The notes under the pieces: generated by a model
What the model was told of the DNA's origin: nothing
Seen by the model: the letters and a program-made list of their open reading frames with translations, nothing else
The model's database searches: none
Made by a program: the position numbers and the translations under genes
In this document: positions 9,223 to 17,028 of the stretch, piece after piece
How the letters are laid out: each line of letters starts with the position of its first letter
How positions within the stretch are numbered: position 1 is the stretch's first letter
DNA from: Vibrio sp. FE10
Lineage (GTDB): Bacteria > Pseudomonadota > Gammaproteobacteria > Enterobacterales > Vibrionaceae
Length of the DNA: 64,000 bases
Direction of reading: 5' to 3'
Assembly (NCBI RefSeq): GCF_030297155.1
Contig: NZ_AP028067.1
Span: 1,798,001 to 1,862,000 of the forward strand

Positions 9223-9746
9223 TGACCAACTCTATAAAAATAACAGCTCCAACCAAGCTGACTAAAACCGTCTTATTTGATTGGGGGAATACCTTAATGA
9301 TCGACTTTCCAGACGCACAAGGGAAAATGTGTGACTGGGAAACCGTACAAGAAGTGAGTGGGGCACAAGCCTTACTTGCTCAATTGTCGGAGCATCACAA
9401 CATCTATATTGCGACCAATGCAGCTGATTCGAGTAAAGATGACATCATCAGTGCGTTTGAACGTGTCGGATTGTCCCAATACATTGATGGTTACTTCTGT
9501 AAGGCGAGTATTGGCTTATCTAAATACGATTCTGGTTTTTATCCCGCAATCATTGCCAAGCTCGGTGTTAAACCACAAGACATCACCATGGTGGGAGATA
9601 CCCTCGAAAAAGACATCTACCCTGCGTTGGAAGCTGGCTTGCAAGCTATTTGGTTTAACGCAGAAGGAAAAGTGTTTGAATCGAACCATGCGAACATTGT
9701 GCAGATTCAAAGCCTGACCCAACTATTGGATCACCTCAATGGATGA
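9219..9746 (+). CDS. HAD family hydrolase
   Basis: A 175-residue haloacid dehalogenase-like hydrolase, probably a small-molecule phosphatase. Motif I is DWGNT, where the usual second Asp is replaced by Gly; this is seen in some HAD subfamilies and may change activity. Motif II lies in IATNAAD and motifs III/IV in K...GDTLEKDIYPAL. ATG 9222 is spaced better from the GGAGG at 9213 than ATG 9219. Coupled to the dehydrogenase gene upstream. Confidence 0.85.
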   Translation: MMTNSIKITAPTKLTKTVLFDWGNTLMIDFPDAQGKMCDWETVQEVSGAQALLAQLSEHHNIYIATNAADSSKDDIISAFERVGLSQYIDGYFCKASIGLSKYDSGFYPAIIAKLGVKPQDITMVGDTLEKDIYPALEAGLQAIWFNAEGKVFESNHANIVQIQSLTQLLDHLNG

Positions 9747-9911
9747 CCATTTAGGTATCTGGCGTCAGTAGTTGTCATCACGTTTACGTACCGCTCAAAT
9801 CCTTGATCTTAAAACACAGCGACGAGCTTGTTTGTTTTGACGTAAACCTCTCATTTATTGCCTATCTAATGCTCTAAGCTAAGTTTAGATTTCTAATATA
9901 AGGGCTAGGCT

Positions 9912-10292
9912 ATGAGTATCGAACGTCATGGAATATCGGTTGGGATTGAACGTGTTAGCTGCGAGACCATCATCGTGTTTAAAGCGAAAGGAAAGCTGAC
10001 ACACGACGATTATCAAGCAATGATGCCAATCCTTAACACAACAATAGAAGAGATCGATTCATCCGCATTGAAGATGCTAGTCGACATCTCAACATTAACG
10101 GGTTGGGAACTGCGCGCCGCGTGGGATGATTTCAAACTCGGTTTAGAACTCAACTCTAAAATAGACAAGATTGCTATTTATGGCGATAAAAGCTGGCAAG
10201 AAATGGCATCAAAAGTCGGCAGTTGGTTTGTGTCGGGTGAGATTAAGTCATTTGAAGATCATGACTCTGCTATAGAGTGGCTAGTTGATTAA
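9912..10292 (+). CDS. SpoIIAA-like (STAS-fold) protein
   Basis: A 126-residue cytosolic protein of the SpoIIAA-like/DUF3478 family with a STAS-type fold: a TIIVFKAKGKLTHDDY strand, ALKMLVDISTLTGWE, and a C-terminal SFEDHDSAIEWL. Family members look like small lipid-binding or regulatory proteins without known enzymatic residues. It has a GGGCTAGG-type ribosome site and stands alone. Confidence 0.75.
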   Translation: MSIERHGISVGIERVSCETIIVFKAKGKLTHDDYQAMMPILNTTIEEIDSSALKMLVDISTLTGWELRAAWDDFKLGLELNSKIDKIAIYGDKSWQEMASKVGSWFVSGEIKSFEDHDSAIEWLVD

Positions 10293-10477
10293 CTTAACCA
10301 CAGTTTAGTTCTTATGACAGCTGGCGAGTGTTTTACTTGTAGGCTGTCGTTTATCGATTCTCAAAGTCATTTCCTAAGCAATTCAATAGAATATGTTCAC
10401 TGCTGCATGTAACATGCGCCTGCCGCGATACGCTCGTGCTAACCAGAATAATAAACACAATAACAAGGTCTAAGAAC

Positions 10478-10891
10478 ATGAATAAGGTAATTGATAAGCT
10501 CGCTTGGATATTCATTGAAGATGGCAAGCTGCTGATGGTGAGATCAAAAGGCAAAGAGTTGTTCTACTTGCCGGGCGGAAAGCGTGAAGCAGGGGAAAGT
10601 GACGAGCAAGCATTGGTACGCGAAATCAAAGAAGAAATATCGGTAGACCTAGTGCCTGATTCAATAAAATACGTAGAGACGTTCACTGGCCACGCTGACG
10701 GCAAAGCAGAAGGCGTGTCAGTGCAGTTGACGTGTTACCTTGCAGATTATACTGGCGAACTCGCTCCAGATGCTGAAATTGAAGAGCTTAAGTTTGTTGA
10801 TGGCAACGACAGAGCAGTATGTTCATTAGCTGCTCTTGTTGCGCTTGATTGGTTAGAAGCAAACCAGTATTTACCACTTATCAGTAAATAA
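10478..10891 (+). CDS. Nudix hydrolase
   Basis: A 137-residue Nudix protein that would hydrolyse a nucleoside diphosphate linked to another moiety. The Nudix box reads G-KREAG-E-SDEQALV-RE-I-K-EE with all metal-binding glutamates present. I place the start at ATG 10478 (MNKVIDKLAW); the open frame extends to 10436 but lacks family similarity there. Substrate unknown. Confidence 0.85.
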   Translation: MNKVIDKLAWIFIEDGKLLMVRSKGKELFYLPGGKREAGESDEQALVREIKEEISVDLVPDSIKYVETFTGHADGKAEGVSVQLTCYLADYTGELAPDAEIEELKFVDGNDRAVCSLAALVALDWLEANQYLPLISK

Positions 10892-10944
10892 TGGCTCGTT
10901 GATATAGAACGACTGTTTAGTCAGGATCTTTATAAGATCAGTGC

Positions 10945-11379
10945 TTATGAAAAGCTTGAAGGGCGACTGTCTTTCATTAAAAGGTCGAGTTTTCTTTGAG
11001 CTTTTTTCGTATCTTGTAAATCCACCACCTCGATCATCTCACACTCATCTCTTACCATCTCATTGATTAAGCTCGGATAATGGCGGCAATCTTCAGGTCG
11101 GTCTAAGTAAATGCTGCACGTATATTTCGCCTGAGCATTCTTATCTTTCGTTGGAACAACCTCTAGGAAAGGGCAACGACTTAAGCGTTCGCCAGATTTA
11201 GGATCAAACCAGATCTCACTACCGCGAACATATTCAAAGATGTCTGGGTTGAACAGCTCCCACAAATCAATCTCTTCTTGAGTCGCGGCAAGGTCACCAT
11301 CTCCATATTTGATACAGCATTTTCCGCATTGATTACAATTTTTCATTAGTGACTTCATTGGTTGGTGAGCTTTTGTCAT
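10945..11379 (-). CDS. YkgJ family cysteine cluster protein
   Basis: A 144-residue protein of the zinc/iron-chelating YkgJ family. The N-terminal CNQCGKCC and later C-rich positions (RCPFLEV, YTCSIYLDRPEDCRHYP) form the conserved metal-binding pattern. Members are thought to bind an Fe-S cluster or zinc; the role is unknown. ATG codons at residues 8 and 12 are alternative starts. Confidence 0.8.
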   Translation of the reverse strand: MTKAHQPMKSLMKNCNQCGKCCIKYGDGDLAATQEEIDLWELFNPDIFEYVRGSEIWFDPKSGERLSRCPFLEVVPTKDKNAQAKYTCSIYLDRPEDCRHYPSLINEMVRDECEMIEVVDLQDTKKAQRKLDLLMKDSRPSSFS

Positions 11380-11538
11380 TTTACCACTGATAGCCGTGGC
11401 ACGTTGATTTTGTTGTCCATCGCGCGGAATCTGAAAAGAATCACCTCATCTGATACTTATTTATCTAGGTCACAACACTGCAAACAGGGCTGTAAACAGT
11501 GATACAATTTGCGCCTAGCAAGTTATTAAAACAAAGGC

Positions 11539-11706
11539 ATGAAAATGAGAACCGTATACACCACCGAAGGCGACATTAACGCAAAGAAACAGAAAGACGC
11601 TTACCCAAAGTTGGCGCTATGTGATAACTGCGTTCGAGACTATGTGGTGATTGCTCAAGGTGAACGTACCTACAAGCCTTGTGCGAAATGTGGTGCAGAC
11701 GATTAA
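11539..11706 (+). CDS. Tiny zinc-ribbon protein overlapping rsuA-like gene
   Basis: A 55-residue protein starting at ATG 11539 (or 11545). It has two CxxC-type knuckles, CDNC at about residues 29-32 and CAKC near the C-terminus (about 49-52), spaced like a single zinc ribbon. Its TAA stop overlaps the ATG of the pseudouridine synthase gene by one base (TAATG), which argues it is really translated and coupled to that gene. Function unknown; an RNA- or ribosome-related helper is only an inference from context. Confidence 0.7.
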   Translation: MKMRTVYTTEGDINAKKQKDAYPKLALCDNCVRDYVVIAQGERTYKPCAKCGADD

Positions 11707-12395
11707 TGCGCCTTGATAAATACCTTTGTAAAAGCACAGAACTAACAAAACTCGAAGCCGTTCAGCGAATCCAAAACGGTGAGGTGACTGTGAACAGTGT
11801 GGTTGTGCTAGACGAATCTACTCAGGTTCATGAAAGTAACACCATCTTGCTTAATGGTGATGCATTGACGCTACGCGCATTTCGATACATCTTAATGCAC
11901 AAGCCAGCGGACACCATCTGTTCCAATATCGACGAAGTTTATCCATCGCTTTTCAATTATCTAGAGTTAGATAAAGCCTCAGAACTGCATATTGCAGGGC
12001 GATTAGACGCCGATACAACTGGTCTAGTGTTGATTACCGATGATGGCCGTTGGTCTTTCAATATCACTTTACCGACCAAGTCGTGTAAAAAGGTGTATCG
12101 TGTGACATTGTCACGTGATATCAAAGACGATGTCGCAGATAAATTCAAAGTGGGGGTTCAGTTGCAAGGTGAGAAGAACCCCACGCGCCCCGCAGAACTA
12201 GAAGTGATAAGCCCGAAAGAGGTGCTACTGACCATCACAGAAGGTAAGTTTCATCAGGTTAAACGAATGTTTGCCGCAGTCGGTAACCGAGTTGTAGGGC
12301 TTCACCGAGAGCAAATAGGCGAAGTAAGTTTAGATGTCGAAGAAGGCCTGTGGCGATATCTCACCAAAGATGAAGTTGCGTCTTTTAGCCAGTAA
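11706..12395 (+). CDS. rsuA: RsuA/RluE-family rRNA pseudouridine synthase
   Basis: A 229-residue protein with an N-terminal S4 RNA-binding domain (MRLDKYL, residues 1-60) and a pseudouridine synthase domain with the catalytic-Asp motif GRLDADTTGLVL and a C-terminal GKFHQVKRMFAAVGN. RsuA makes pseudouridine 516 in 16S rRNA. The sequence is RsuA-like but diverged, so it could be a paralogue with another target. ATG 11706 matches the family start; an upstream in-frame ATG at 11679 lies inside the zinc-ribbon gene. Confidence 0.8.
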   Translation: MRLDKYLCKSTELTKLEAVQRIQNGEVTVNSVVVLDESTQVHESNTILLNGDALTLRAFRYILMHKPADTICSNIDEVYPSLFNYLELDKASELHIAGRLDADTTGLVLITDDGRWSFNITLPTKSCKKVYRVTLSRDIKDDVADKFKVGVQLQGEKNPTRPAELEVISPKEVLLTITEGKFHQVKRMFAAVGNRVVGLHREQIGEVSLDVEEGLWRYLTKDEVASFSQ

Positions 12396-12473
12396 CTGAA
12401 ACCTATTCAAGAGTAAGCCGAGCTAGATAACTAGGCTTCAAAGCCATAAGAAAACCAGAAGGAAAGGTGTGTC

Positions 12474-12848
12474 ATGGAAAACCTGAAAGTCGCAGAAATA
12501 AAGTCGTTTGTCCCCGCGAAAGATTTCGATTTGTCCAAGCGTTTTTATCAAACTCTCGGCTTTGAAATTATGTCTGAATTCCATGATATCGCCTATTTCC
12601 GTCACGGCGATTATGCATTCCTTTTACAAGATTTTTACGAACCTGCGCACTGTCACAATTACATGATGCACTTGCTGGTGGAAGACGTAAAAAGTTGGTA
12701 TCAACACGTGCAAAACTCTAATGTAATGACGGAATTTGAAGTAACCGTTACTGAGGTTGTCGAACAGCCTTGGGGAATGCTTGAGTTTTGTATCACTGAC
12801 CCAAGTGGCGTGCTATGGCGTGTTGCCGAGAACATCAGGCCACGTTAG
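12474..12848 (+). CDS. VOC family protein (glyoxalase/bleomycin-resistance fold)
   Basis: A 124-residue single-domain vicinal oxygen chelate protein: SFVPAKDFDLSKRFYQTLGF opening, paired beta-alpha-beta modules, and the closing GMLEFCITDPSGVLWRV. Possible metal ligands are His and Glu residues in the HxHxY-like region and ML-E-F. Substrate unknown. Confidence 0.82.
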   Translation: MENLKVAEIKSFVPAKDFDLSKRFYQTLGFEIMSEFHDIAYFRHGDYAFLLQDFYEPAHCHNYMMHLLVEDVKSWYQHVQNSNVMTEFEVTVTEVVEQPWGMLEFCITDPSGVLWRVAENIRPR

Positions 12849-12943
12849 CCCGTAAACTTGTTTTAAGGCCAGTGAAACGCTTCAAATTATCCATATGTCG
12901 CTTAATTTATACCGCTCTCGGTAATTATCAAATAGGTTAAAAC

Positions 12944-13552
12944 ATGGATATAAAGGCAAAAATGCACAACCAAGACGTTTATTACTGTGATGACGAGGAT
13001 CTGGTCGCCGAGCAAACACAATGCTTAGAAGTGCTTTACGATTTCAACCACACTCGCCCGAGTGAAGGTGACAAACGCCAACAAATCATGAAGCAACTGT
13101 TCGCTGAAGTCGGCGAGGGTTGTTACATCGAACCTCCATTACACGCCAACTGGGGCCGTCACACACACCTAGGCAATAACGTATATGTGAACTTCAACCT
13201 AACTTTGGTCGACGACACAGACGTATTCATCGGCGATAACGTGATGATTGCTCCTAACGTAACCATTGCAACAGGCACACATCCCATCAGTCCTGAACTT
13301 AGGCTCAAAGCCGCGCAGTTCAACGTGCCTGTTCGTATCTGCAAGAACGTATGGCTTGGCGCGCATACCGTCGTATTACCGGGCGTCACCATCGGCGAAA
13401 ATTCGGTTATTGGAGCGGGCAGTATTGTCACCAAAGACATCCCTGCCAATGTGGTTGCTGTCGGAAACCCGTGCAAAGTGGTACGTGAAATCAACGAGCG
13501 CGACCGTGAGTACTACCACAAAGATCGCCGCATTCCAGAAGAGCTGAAGTAA
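12944..13552 (+). CDS. Maltose/galactoside O-acetyltransferase-like hexapeptide acetyltransferase
   Basis: A 202-residue left-handed beta-helix acetyltransferase of the Maa/LacA/NodL group, which acetylates a sugar hydroxyl from acetyl-CoA. Visible are the N-terminal helical cap, hexapeptide repeats ([LIV]-G-x-x-x-x in IGDNVMIAPNVTI, IGENSVIGAGSIV), the active-site GTHP with catalytic His, and the C-terminal GNPCKVVREI. It is the last ordinary gene before the cassette array. Confidence 0.88.
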   Translation: MDIKAKMHNQDVYYCDDEDLVAEQTQCLEVLYDFNHTRPSEGDKRQQIMKQLFAEVGEGCYIEPPLHANWGRHTHLGNNVYVNFNLTLVDDTDVFIGDNVMIAPNVTIATGTHPISPELRLKAAQFNVPVRICKNVWLGAHTVVLPGVTIGENSVIGAGSIVTKDIPANVVAVGNPCKVVREINERDREYYHKDRRIPEELK

Positions 13553-13592
13553 GCTATCTTGACCAGATTCTTAATGTTGGGAGTTTGGTCAT

Positions 13593-13719
13593 ACTAGACA
13601 GAAAGATTCTGCATTTTCTCTAAAGCCGATGCTAGCTGTGATATAAGTCATTGTTATATAATGGCTAGATTGCATATGGGATGTGAGTGGTAGAAACTAG
13701 ACAGAATTAGTCTGCATTT
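13593..13719. repeat. 24-bp direct repeat at the left edge of the cassette array
   Basis: ACTAGACAGAA(n4)TCTGCATTT-type copies lie at 13593-13616 and 13696-13719, 103 bp apart, differing at up to four central bases. A partial inverted copy (TACAGAATTTTTCTGTCT) follows at 13723-13740, so AGACAGAA/TTCTGTCT forms a dyad. No gene is visible from 13553 to 13786. It may be a regulatory or boundary element, but is not a recognisable attI. Confidence 0.55.
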
Positions 13720-13749
13720 AAATACAGAATTTTTCTGTCTAATATAGCT

Positions 13750-13756
13750 GTTAGGC
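13750..13756 (+). other. First cassette recombination core (GTTAGGC)
   Basis: GTTAGGC matches the integron core consensus GTTRRRY and sits 30 bases before the first cassette gene, as in the other cassettes here. No complete attC or attI can be seen upstream, so this is either the right part of a decayed site or the array edge. Confidence 0.5.
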
Positions 13757-13786
13757 ATCAGTGGCAATTATTTAGAAACTAATATT

Positions 13787-14365
13787 ATGAAAGATATATT
13801 TAAACCAGTCTTAGATGACAATGAAGAAATACTCTGGGTGGGAGAGCCTTATTTTATAGCATACATGCTAAATGCTTCCTTTGTGTTCTTTTGCGGAATA
13901 CTGCTATTTTTATTTTTAGGCAGGTCATCCTCGGAACTTTTTTCTACAGACCCTGTGCAGCTTTTATCAGAAGGGTGTGTAATGTGGTTTGGTTTAGCGC
14001 TAATACTATACAAGTTGCTAGTATATCCAAATACGTTTTATGCGTATTCCAACAAGCGGCTTCTCTTTCGTAGTGGCTTTATGGGTATTGATTATAAAGT
14101 AATTGATTACGATAAGATCACAAATGTTGAAGTTAATATTAATCCAATTGAGAGTTTGTTTAGCGTTGGAACGATCAAGGTTTTTTGTGGAGAAGTCGGT
14201 GGTAAAGGTCAAAAGATTACTAATGATATGATAGCGATTCCTTACCCTAATGATACGTTCAGAAATATCAAACAAGTTTCTATTGATGTGAAGTCTGACT
14301 TACTCTATCCAAACTCACTTCGCCCTGAAGATAACCCCGGTTACGAGACTAAATATAAAAAGTGA
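13787..14365 (+). CDS. Cassette gene: bPH-domain membrane protein
   Basis: A 192-residue protein with two transmembrane segments (about residues 28-46 and 65-85) followed by a bacterial pleckstrin homology-like (bPH_2/YdbS-type) domain: SNKRLLFRSGFMG, YDKITNVEVN, and SLFSVGTIKVF. Such proteins are membrane anchored with a cytoplasmic PH-like domain; function is unknown. It lies between a GTTAGGC core and a complete attC, so it is the first recognisable gene cassette. It has no obvious promoter of its own. The gene is AT-rich compared with its left neighbours. Confidence 0.75.
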   Translation: MKDIFKPVLDDNEEILWVGEPYFIAYMLNASFVFFCGILLFLFLGRSSSELFSTDPVQLLSEGCVMWFGLALILYKLLVYPNTFYAYSNKRLLFRSGFMGIDYKVIDYDKITNVEVNINPIESLFSVGTIKVFCGEVGGKGQKITNDMIAIPYPNDTFRNIKQVSIDVKSDLLYPNSLRPEDNPGYETKYKK

Positions 14366-14383
14366 TTGATTTTGTTGAGCAAT

Positions 14384-14507
14384 GCCTAACAAACTGTTTA
14401 AGAGTGATTCGCAACGCGTGGCATTTTCACTATGCGTTGGTTTTAGTGGTTAAGGTGGTATGCGGAAGCATCGGTATTGCGTTGCTCACACCTTAACAGG
14501 GCGTTAT
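14384..14507 (+). repeat. attC site 1 (VCR-like)
   Basis: A 124-bp attC running from GCCTAAC (R'') to GTTATAT (R'). Inside are the conserved CGCGTGGCATTTT block, its imperfect complement, and the GGTTAAGGTGG centre, as in Vibrio superintegron repeats. Confidence 0.9.
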
Positions 14508-14525
14508 ATTTTTTGAGGATGTACC

Positions 14526-15104
14526 ATGATTGAAAAGCTCGAATTAGCATGTAGAGCTATGAGTTCTCGCTATACAAATATTTTGTCTCAATATTATCCA
14601 GCCCACGGCAGCACAGGATTTACAGAACGAAATTTGACAAATAATTTAGTAGTAGCCTTAGAGAGCGCTTTTGGTGAAGCATGCATATCTTGGTTTGAAG
14701 CGCCCATATGTTTAATAGATGGAAAGCATATTGACGCTGTGGTTTTTCATGAAAATATTACCATTTTAATCGAAGCGAAAAGGCTAACGTCTGTAAAGCA
14801 ACAAATGGGTTGTATTGAGCGAGATGTAGAGCGAATGTTTTCTATCAACACAATCAAAATGTTAGAAAAAGAACTGAGGTCGAATCATAGCCAACGCCGT
14901 CGGTACTCGATCGTACTTGCAGATGTTTGGACTGAAAATGACGAAAAAACAAATGCCTATGAGTCTTGGCCTAATTTGTTGCCTACATATTTTCTTGAAA
15001 CGTTATTGTTCTCCAAACAGCTGTCTTTCAATGACTTATGCGTTGAAGGGGAGTGGAAAGATAACTACAAAATATTATTAGCAGTGTCAGAAATAAAAAT
15101 ATAA
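14526..15104 (+). CDS. Cassette gene: PD-(D/E)XK nuclease-like protein
   Basis: A 192-residue protein not in a family I can name. It contains a plausible PD-(D/E)XK nuclease core: E34 in an N-terminal helix, D70 in KHIDAVVF, then E83 and K85 in ILIEAKRL, with correct hydrophobic strands around each. The second half has a basic patch (SQRRRYS) and no membrane segment. This fold serves restriction enzymes, Holliday junction resolvases and defence nucleases. As a stand-alone cassette a defence or repair role is possible but unproven. Its TAA stop is inside the R'' of the next attC, which an IS has interrupted. Confidence 0.6.
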   Translation: MIEKLELACRAMSSRYTNILSQYYPAHGSTGFTERNLTNNLVVALESAFGEACISWFEAPICLIDGKHIDAVVFHENITILIEAKRLTSVKQQMGCIERDVERMFSINTIKMLEKELRSNHSQRRRYSIVLADVWTENDEKTNAYESWPNLLPTYFLETLLFSKQLSFNDLCVEGEWKDNYKILLAVSEIKI

Positions 15105-15163
15105 CAAACTGTTTAAGAGTGATTCTGTAGTTGACCCGATCTAATGGACACCTTCAATTGTAA

Positions 15164-15517
15164 TTGGAGGTGATTATGCCAGCTTATAAATCAGGTAAAA
15201 AAACTCAACAATATCTTACGGAATTTAAGGTAACTGCTGTCCGACTTTCGCTTCGAGAAGGAGCTACAGTTAAAAGCGTGGCGCTATCATTAGATATCCA
15301 CCCTTATATGCTTTCTAAATGGCGAAAGGACTATAGAGAAGGGGTTATTATGGAAGATAAACGTAAGAAAAGGACTAAGATCCCGAGCCAGAAAACTGAG
15401 TCTAGTCGGATTGCAGAACTTGAACGTCAGAACGAACAACTTAAGCTCGAGAATGACTTGCTAAAAAAGTGGCAACGATTCGTTGCCCAAGAAAATCGAC
15501 AAAATTCCGATTCATAA
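15164..15517 (+). CDS. IS3-family transposase OrfA
   Basis: A 117-residue protein with an N-terminal helix-turn-helix that binds the terminal repeats (YLTEFKVTAVRLSLREG to MLSKWRKDYREG) and a leucine-zipper-like coiled coil near residues 80-102 (IAELERQNEQLKLEN). An A-AAA-AAG slippery heptamer at 15463-15469 would allow a -1 frameshift into orfB, giving the OrfAB transposase. Confidence 0.92.
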   Translation: MEVIMPAYKSGKKTQQYLTEFKVTAVRLSLREGATVKSVALSLDIHPYMLSKWRKDYREGVIMEDKRKKRTKIPSQKTESSRIAELERQNEQLKLENDLLKKWQRFVAQENRQNSDS

Positions 15518-16356
15518 CCCATTACAAAACGCGTTATTCCATTGTATTGATGTGCCGTTTTCTATCTGTTTCTAAGTCGGGTTATTACGCATGGCTTGAT
15601 AGAGAACCAAGCCGCTACGATCAAGAAGAGCAGGCTTTGAAGAAGCGTATAATTAAAGTTTTTACCCAGAGTCGAGAGACTTACGGCAGCCCACGAGTTC
15701 ATGCAGAACTGAGGCGCCAAGGCGTTTTGGTTAGCCGCAAGCGTGTGGCTCGGATCATGAAAGAGCAAGGGCTAAGAGCGCGAAGTTATCGCATTTACAT
15801 GAAAATGGCCAAGCTACATCGGTTCTATCAATCGATTAAGAATATTAAAAAAGACACACCAAAACCAACGGCAGTTAATCAACAATGGTCTGGAGATCTA
15901 ACGTATATAAAGCAAGGTAAACGTTGGATGTATCTAGCGGTCGTTATCGATCTTTACTCGCGTAAAATCGTCGGTTGGTCGCTTGGTAGTAAGAAGAGTA
16001 CACAACTAACGATGAGTTCGTTGAGAATGGCAATTAGAAATCGAAAGCCACAAGAGCGCTTATTGTTTCATACCGACAGAGGCTCTGAATATCGAGCCCA
16101 TGAAGTTCAAGCTTTATTATCAAAAAATGGAATTGTCCCAAGTATGAATCGACCAGGTCATTGCACTGATAATGCGGAGGTGGAGTCGTTCTTCCATACG
16201 CTCAAAGGCGACATAATTAGGAAAAATAGTTTTAAAAGTGAGAAGCAGCTTAGAGATAAACTTGCCGGTTATATCCAGCATTTTTATAACCGTTATAGAC
16301 TGCACTCAAGTCTTGGATATCGAACCCCGCATGAATATGAAGTAGCGACGGGTTAA
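15469..16356 (+). CDS. IS3-family transposase OrfB (DDE integrase domain)
   Basis: A 295-residue frame with an HTH_21-like region followed by an rve-type catalytic core. The DDE triad is D143 (SGDLTY), D203 (HTDRGSEY) and E239 (NAEVES), with the DD(35)E spacing of the family. It lies in the -1 frame relative to orfA and probably is made mainly as the OrfAB fusion; GTG 15469 is the first possible start. Confidence 0.92.
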   Translation: MATIRCPRKSTKFRFITHYKTRYSIVLMCRFLSVSKSGYYAWLDREPSRYDQEEQALKKRIIKVFTQSRETYGSPRVHAELRRQGVLVSRKRVARIMKEQGLRARSYRIYMKMAKLHRFYQSIKNIKKDTPKPTAVNQQWSGDLTYIKQGKRWMYLAVVIDLYSRKIVGWSLGSKKSTQLTMSSLRMAIRNRKPQERLLFHTDRGSEYRAHEVQALLSKNGIVPSMNRPGHCTDNAEVESFFHTLKGDIIRKNSFKSEKQLRDKLAGYIQHFYNRYRLHSSLGYRTPHEYEVATG

Positions 16357-16508
16357 AGATAATAGGGTGTCCATTTTATCGGGTGAAGATCATTCGCAAC
16401 GCGTGGCATTTTCACTATGCGTTGGCTTAAGTGTTTAAGGTGGCATGCGGAGGCTTCGGCATTGCGTTGCTCACACCTTAACAGGGCGTTATACATACGG
16501 AGTATATT

Positions 16509-16892
16509 ATGAATATATGGATATTTAGCTCGGGGTTATTAGCCCTGTTTACTACGTTAGTACATGTATTTGCAGGTCAAATAGACCCGGTTAGACCTTT
16601 TCTAAAGTCAAAGCTTGATGATATCCCGAAAGCAACGCTTCTAGCTTGTTGGCATCTGGTCTCAGTCACTTTGTTTGTTAGCTCACTAATGCTTTTATAC
16701 GTCGGTTGGTATGGTATTGATTCACTCTATTTCCTAATCCAGTCGTTAGGTTTTTTATATATTCTGTATGCATCAGTGTTTGTGGCAGTTGGGTTATATT
16801 TTTTTGGATCTAAGGTTTTTGTAAAACTTCCACAATGGATATTGCTCCTTCCAATCGGCTTGCTAGCAATCTATGGTGCAATGTATGTATAA
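16509..16892 (+). CDS. Cassette gene: small four-helix membrane protein
   Basis: A 127-residue protein with four hydrophobic segments (about residues 3-20, 43-65, 72-95, 104-125), so an integral inner membrane protein. A cytoplasmic or periplasmic loop DPVRPFLKSKLDDIPK lies after the first helix. Family not recognised. Its stop lies in the R'' core of attC 3, as typical of cassette genes. Confidence 0.65.
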   Translation: MNIWIFSSGLLALFTTLVHVFAGQIDPVRPFLKSKLDDIPKATLLACWHLVSVTLFVSSLMLLYVGWYGIDSLYFLIQSLGFLYILYASVFVAVGLYFFGSKVFVKLPQWILLLPIGLLAIYGAMYV

Positions 16893-17011
16893 CAAGCAAT
16901 TTAAGCAGACTGTCAACGCTTGGCATTTTCAACTCGGCTTAGCTTCAGTGATTTAGGTGGTAAATTTGAGTGTCTTGGTAGCGTTGTCAGCTACTTAATT
17001 GGGCGTTAGGC
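16887..17011 (+). repeat. attC site 3
   Basis: A 125-bp site from GTATAAC to GTTAGGC. Its inner sequence (AACGCTTGGCATTTTC, GATTTAGGTGG) differs from attC 1 and 2 but keeps the same architecture. Confidence 0.88.
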
Positions 17012-17028
17012 AATATGAGGAGGATTCA

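Larger units (their letters stand above)
15126..16392 (+). mobile_element. IS3-family insertion sequence, copy A (1267 bp)
   Basis: Ends are TGTAGTTGACCCGAT... and, inverted, TGATCTTCACCCGAT..., imperfect terminal repeats of about 27 bp sharing CACC and ATGGACACC blocks. The flanking TTC at 15123-15125 and 16393-16395 is a 3-bp target duplication, usual for this family. It carries overlapping orfA and orfB. A second copy in opposite orientation is at 50443-51709. Confidence 0.93.
15099..16494 (+). repeat. attC site 2, interrupted by an IS3-family element
   Basis: The left part (ATATAAC to GATTC, 15099-15125) and the right part (TTCGCAACGCG to GTTATAC, 16393-16494) join into one VCR-like attC of about 126 bp if the IS and one TTC copy are removed. 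The interruption splits the R''/L'' arm, so the site can no longer fold for integrase. Confidence 0.88.

Noticed and set aside
13553..13786. attI site or integrase promoter at the array edge
   Set aside because: Only one core-like GTTAGGC is seen, with no integrase-binding repeats and no intI gene nearby.
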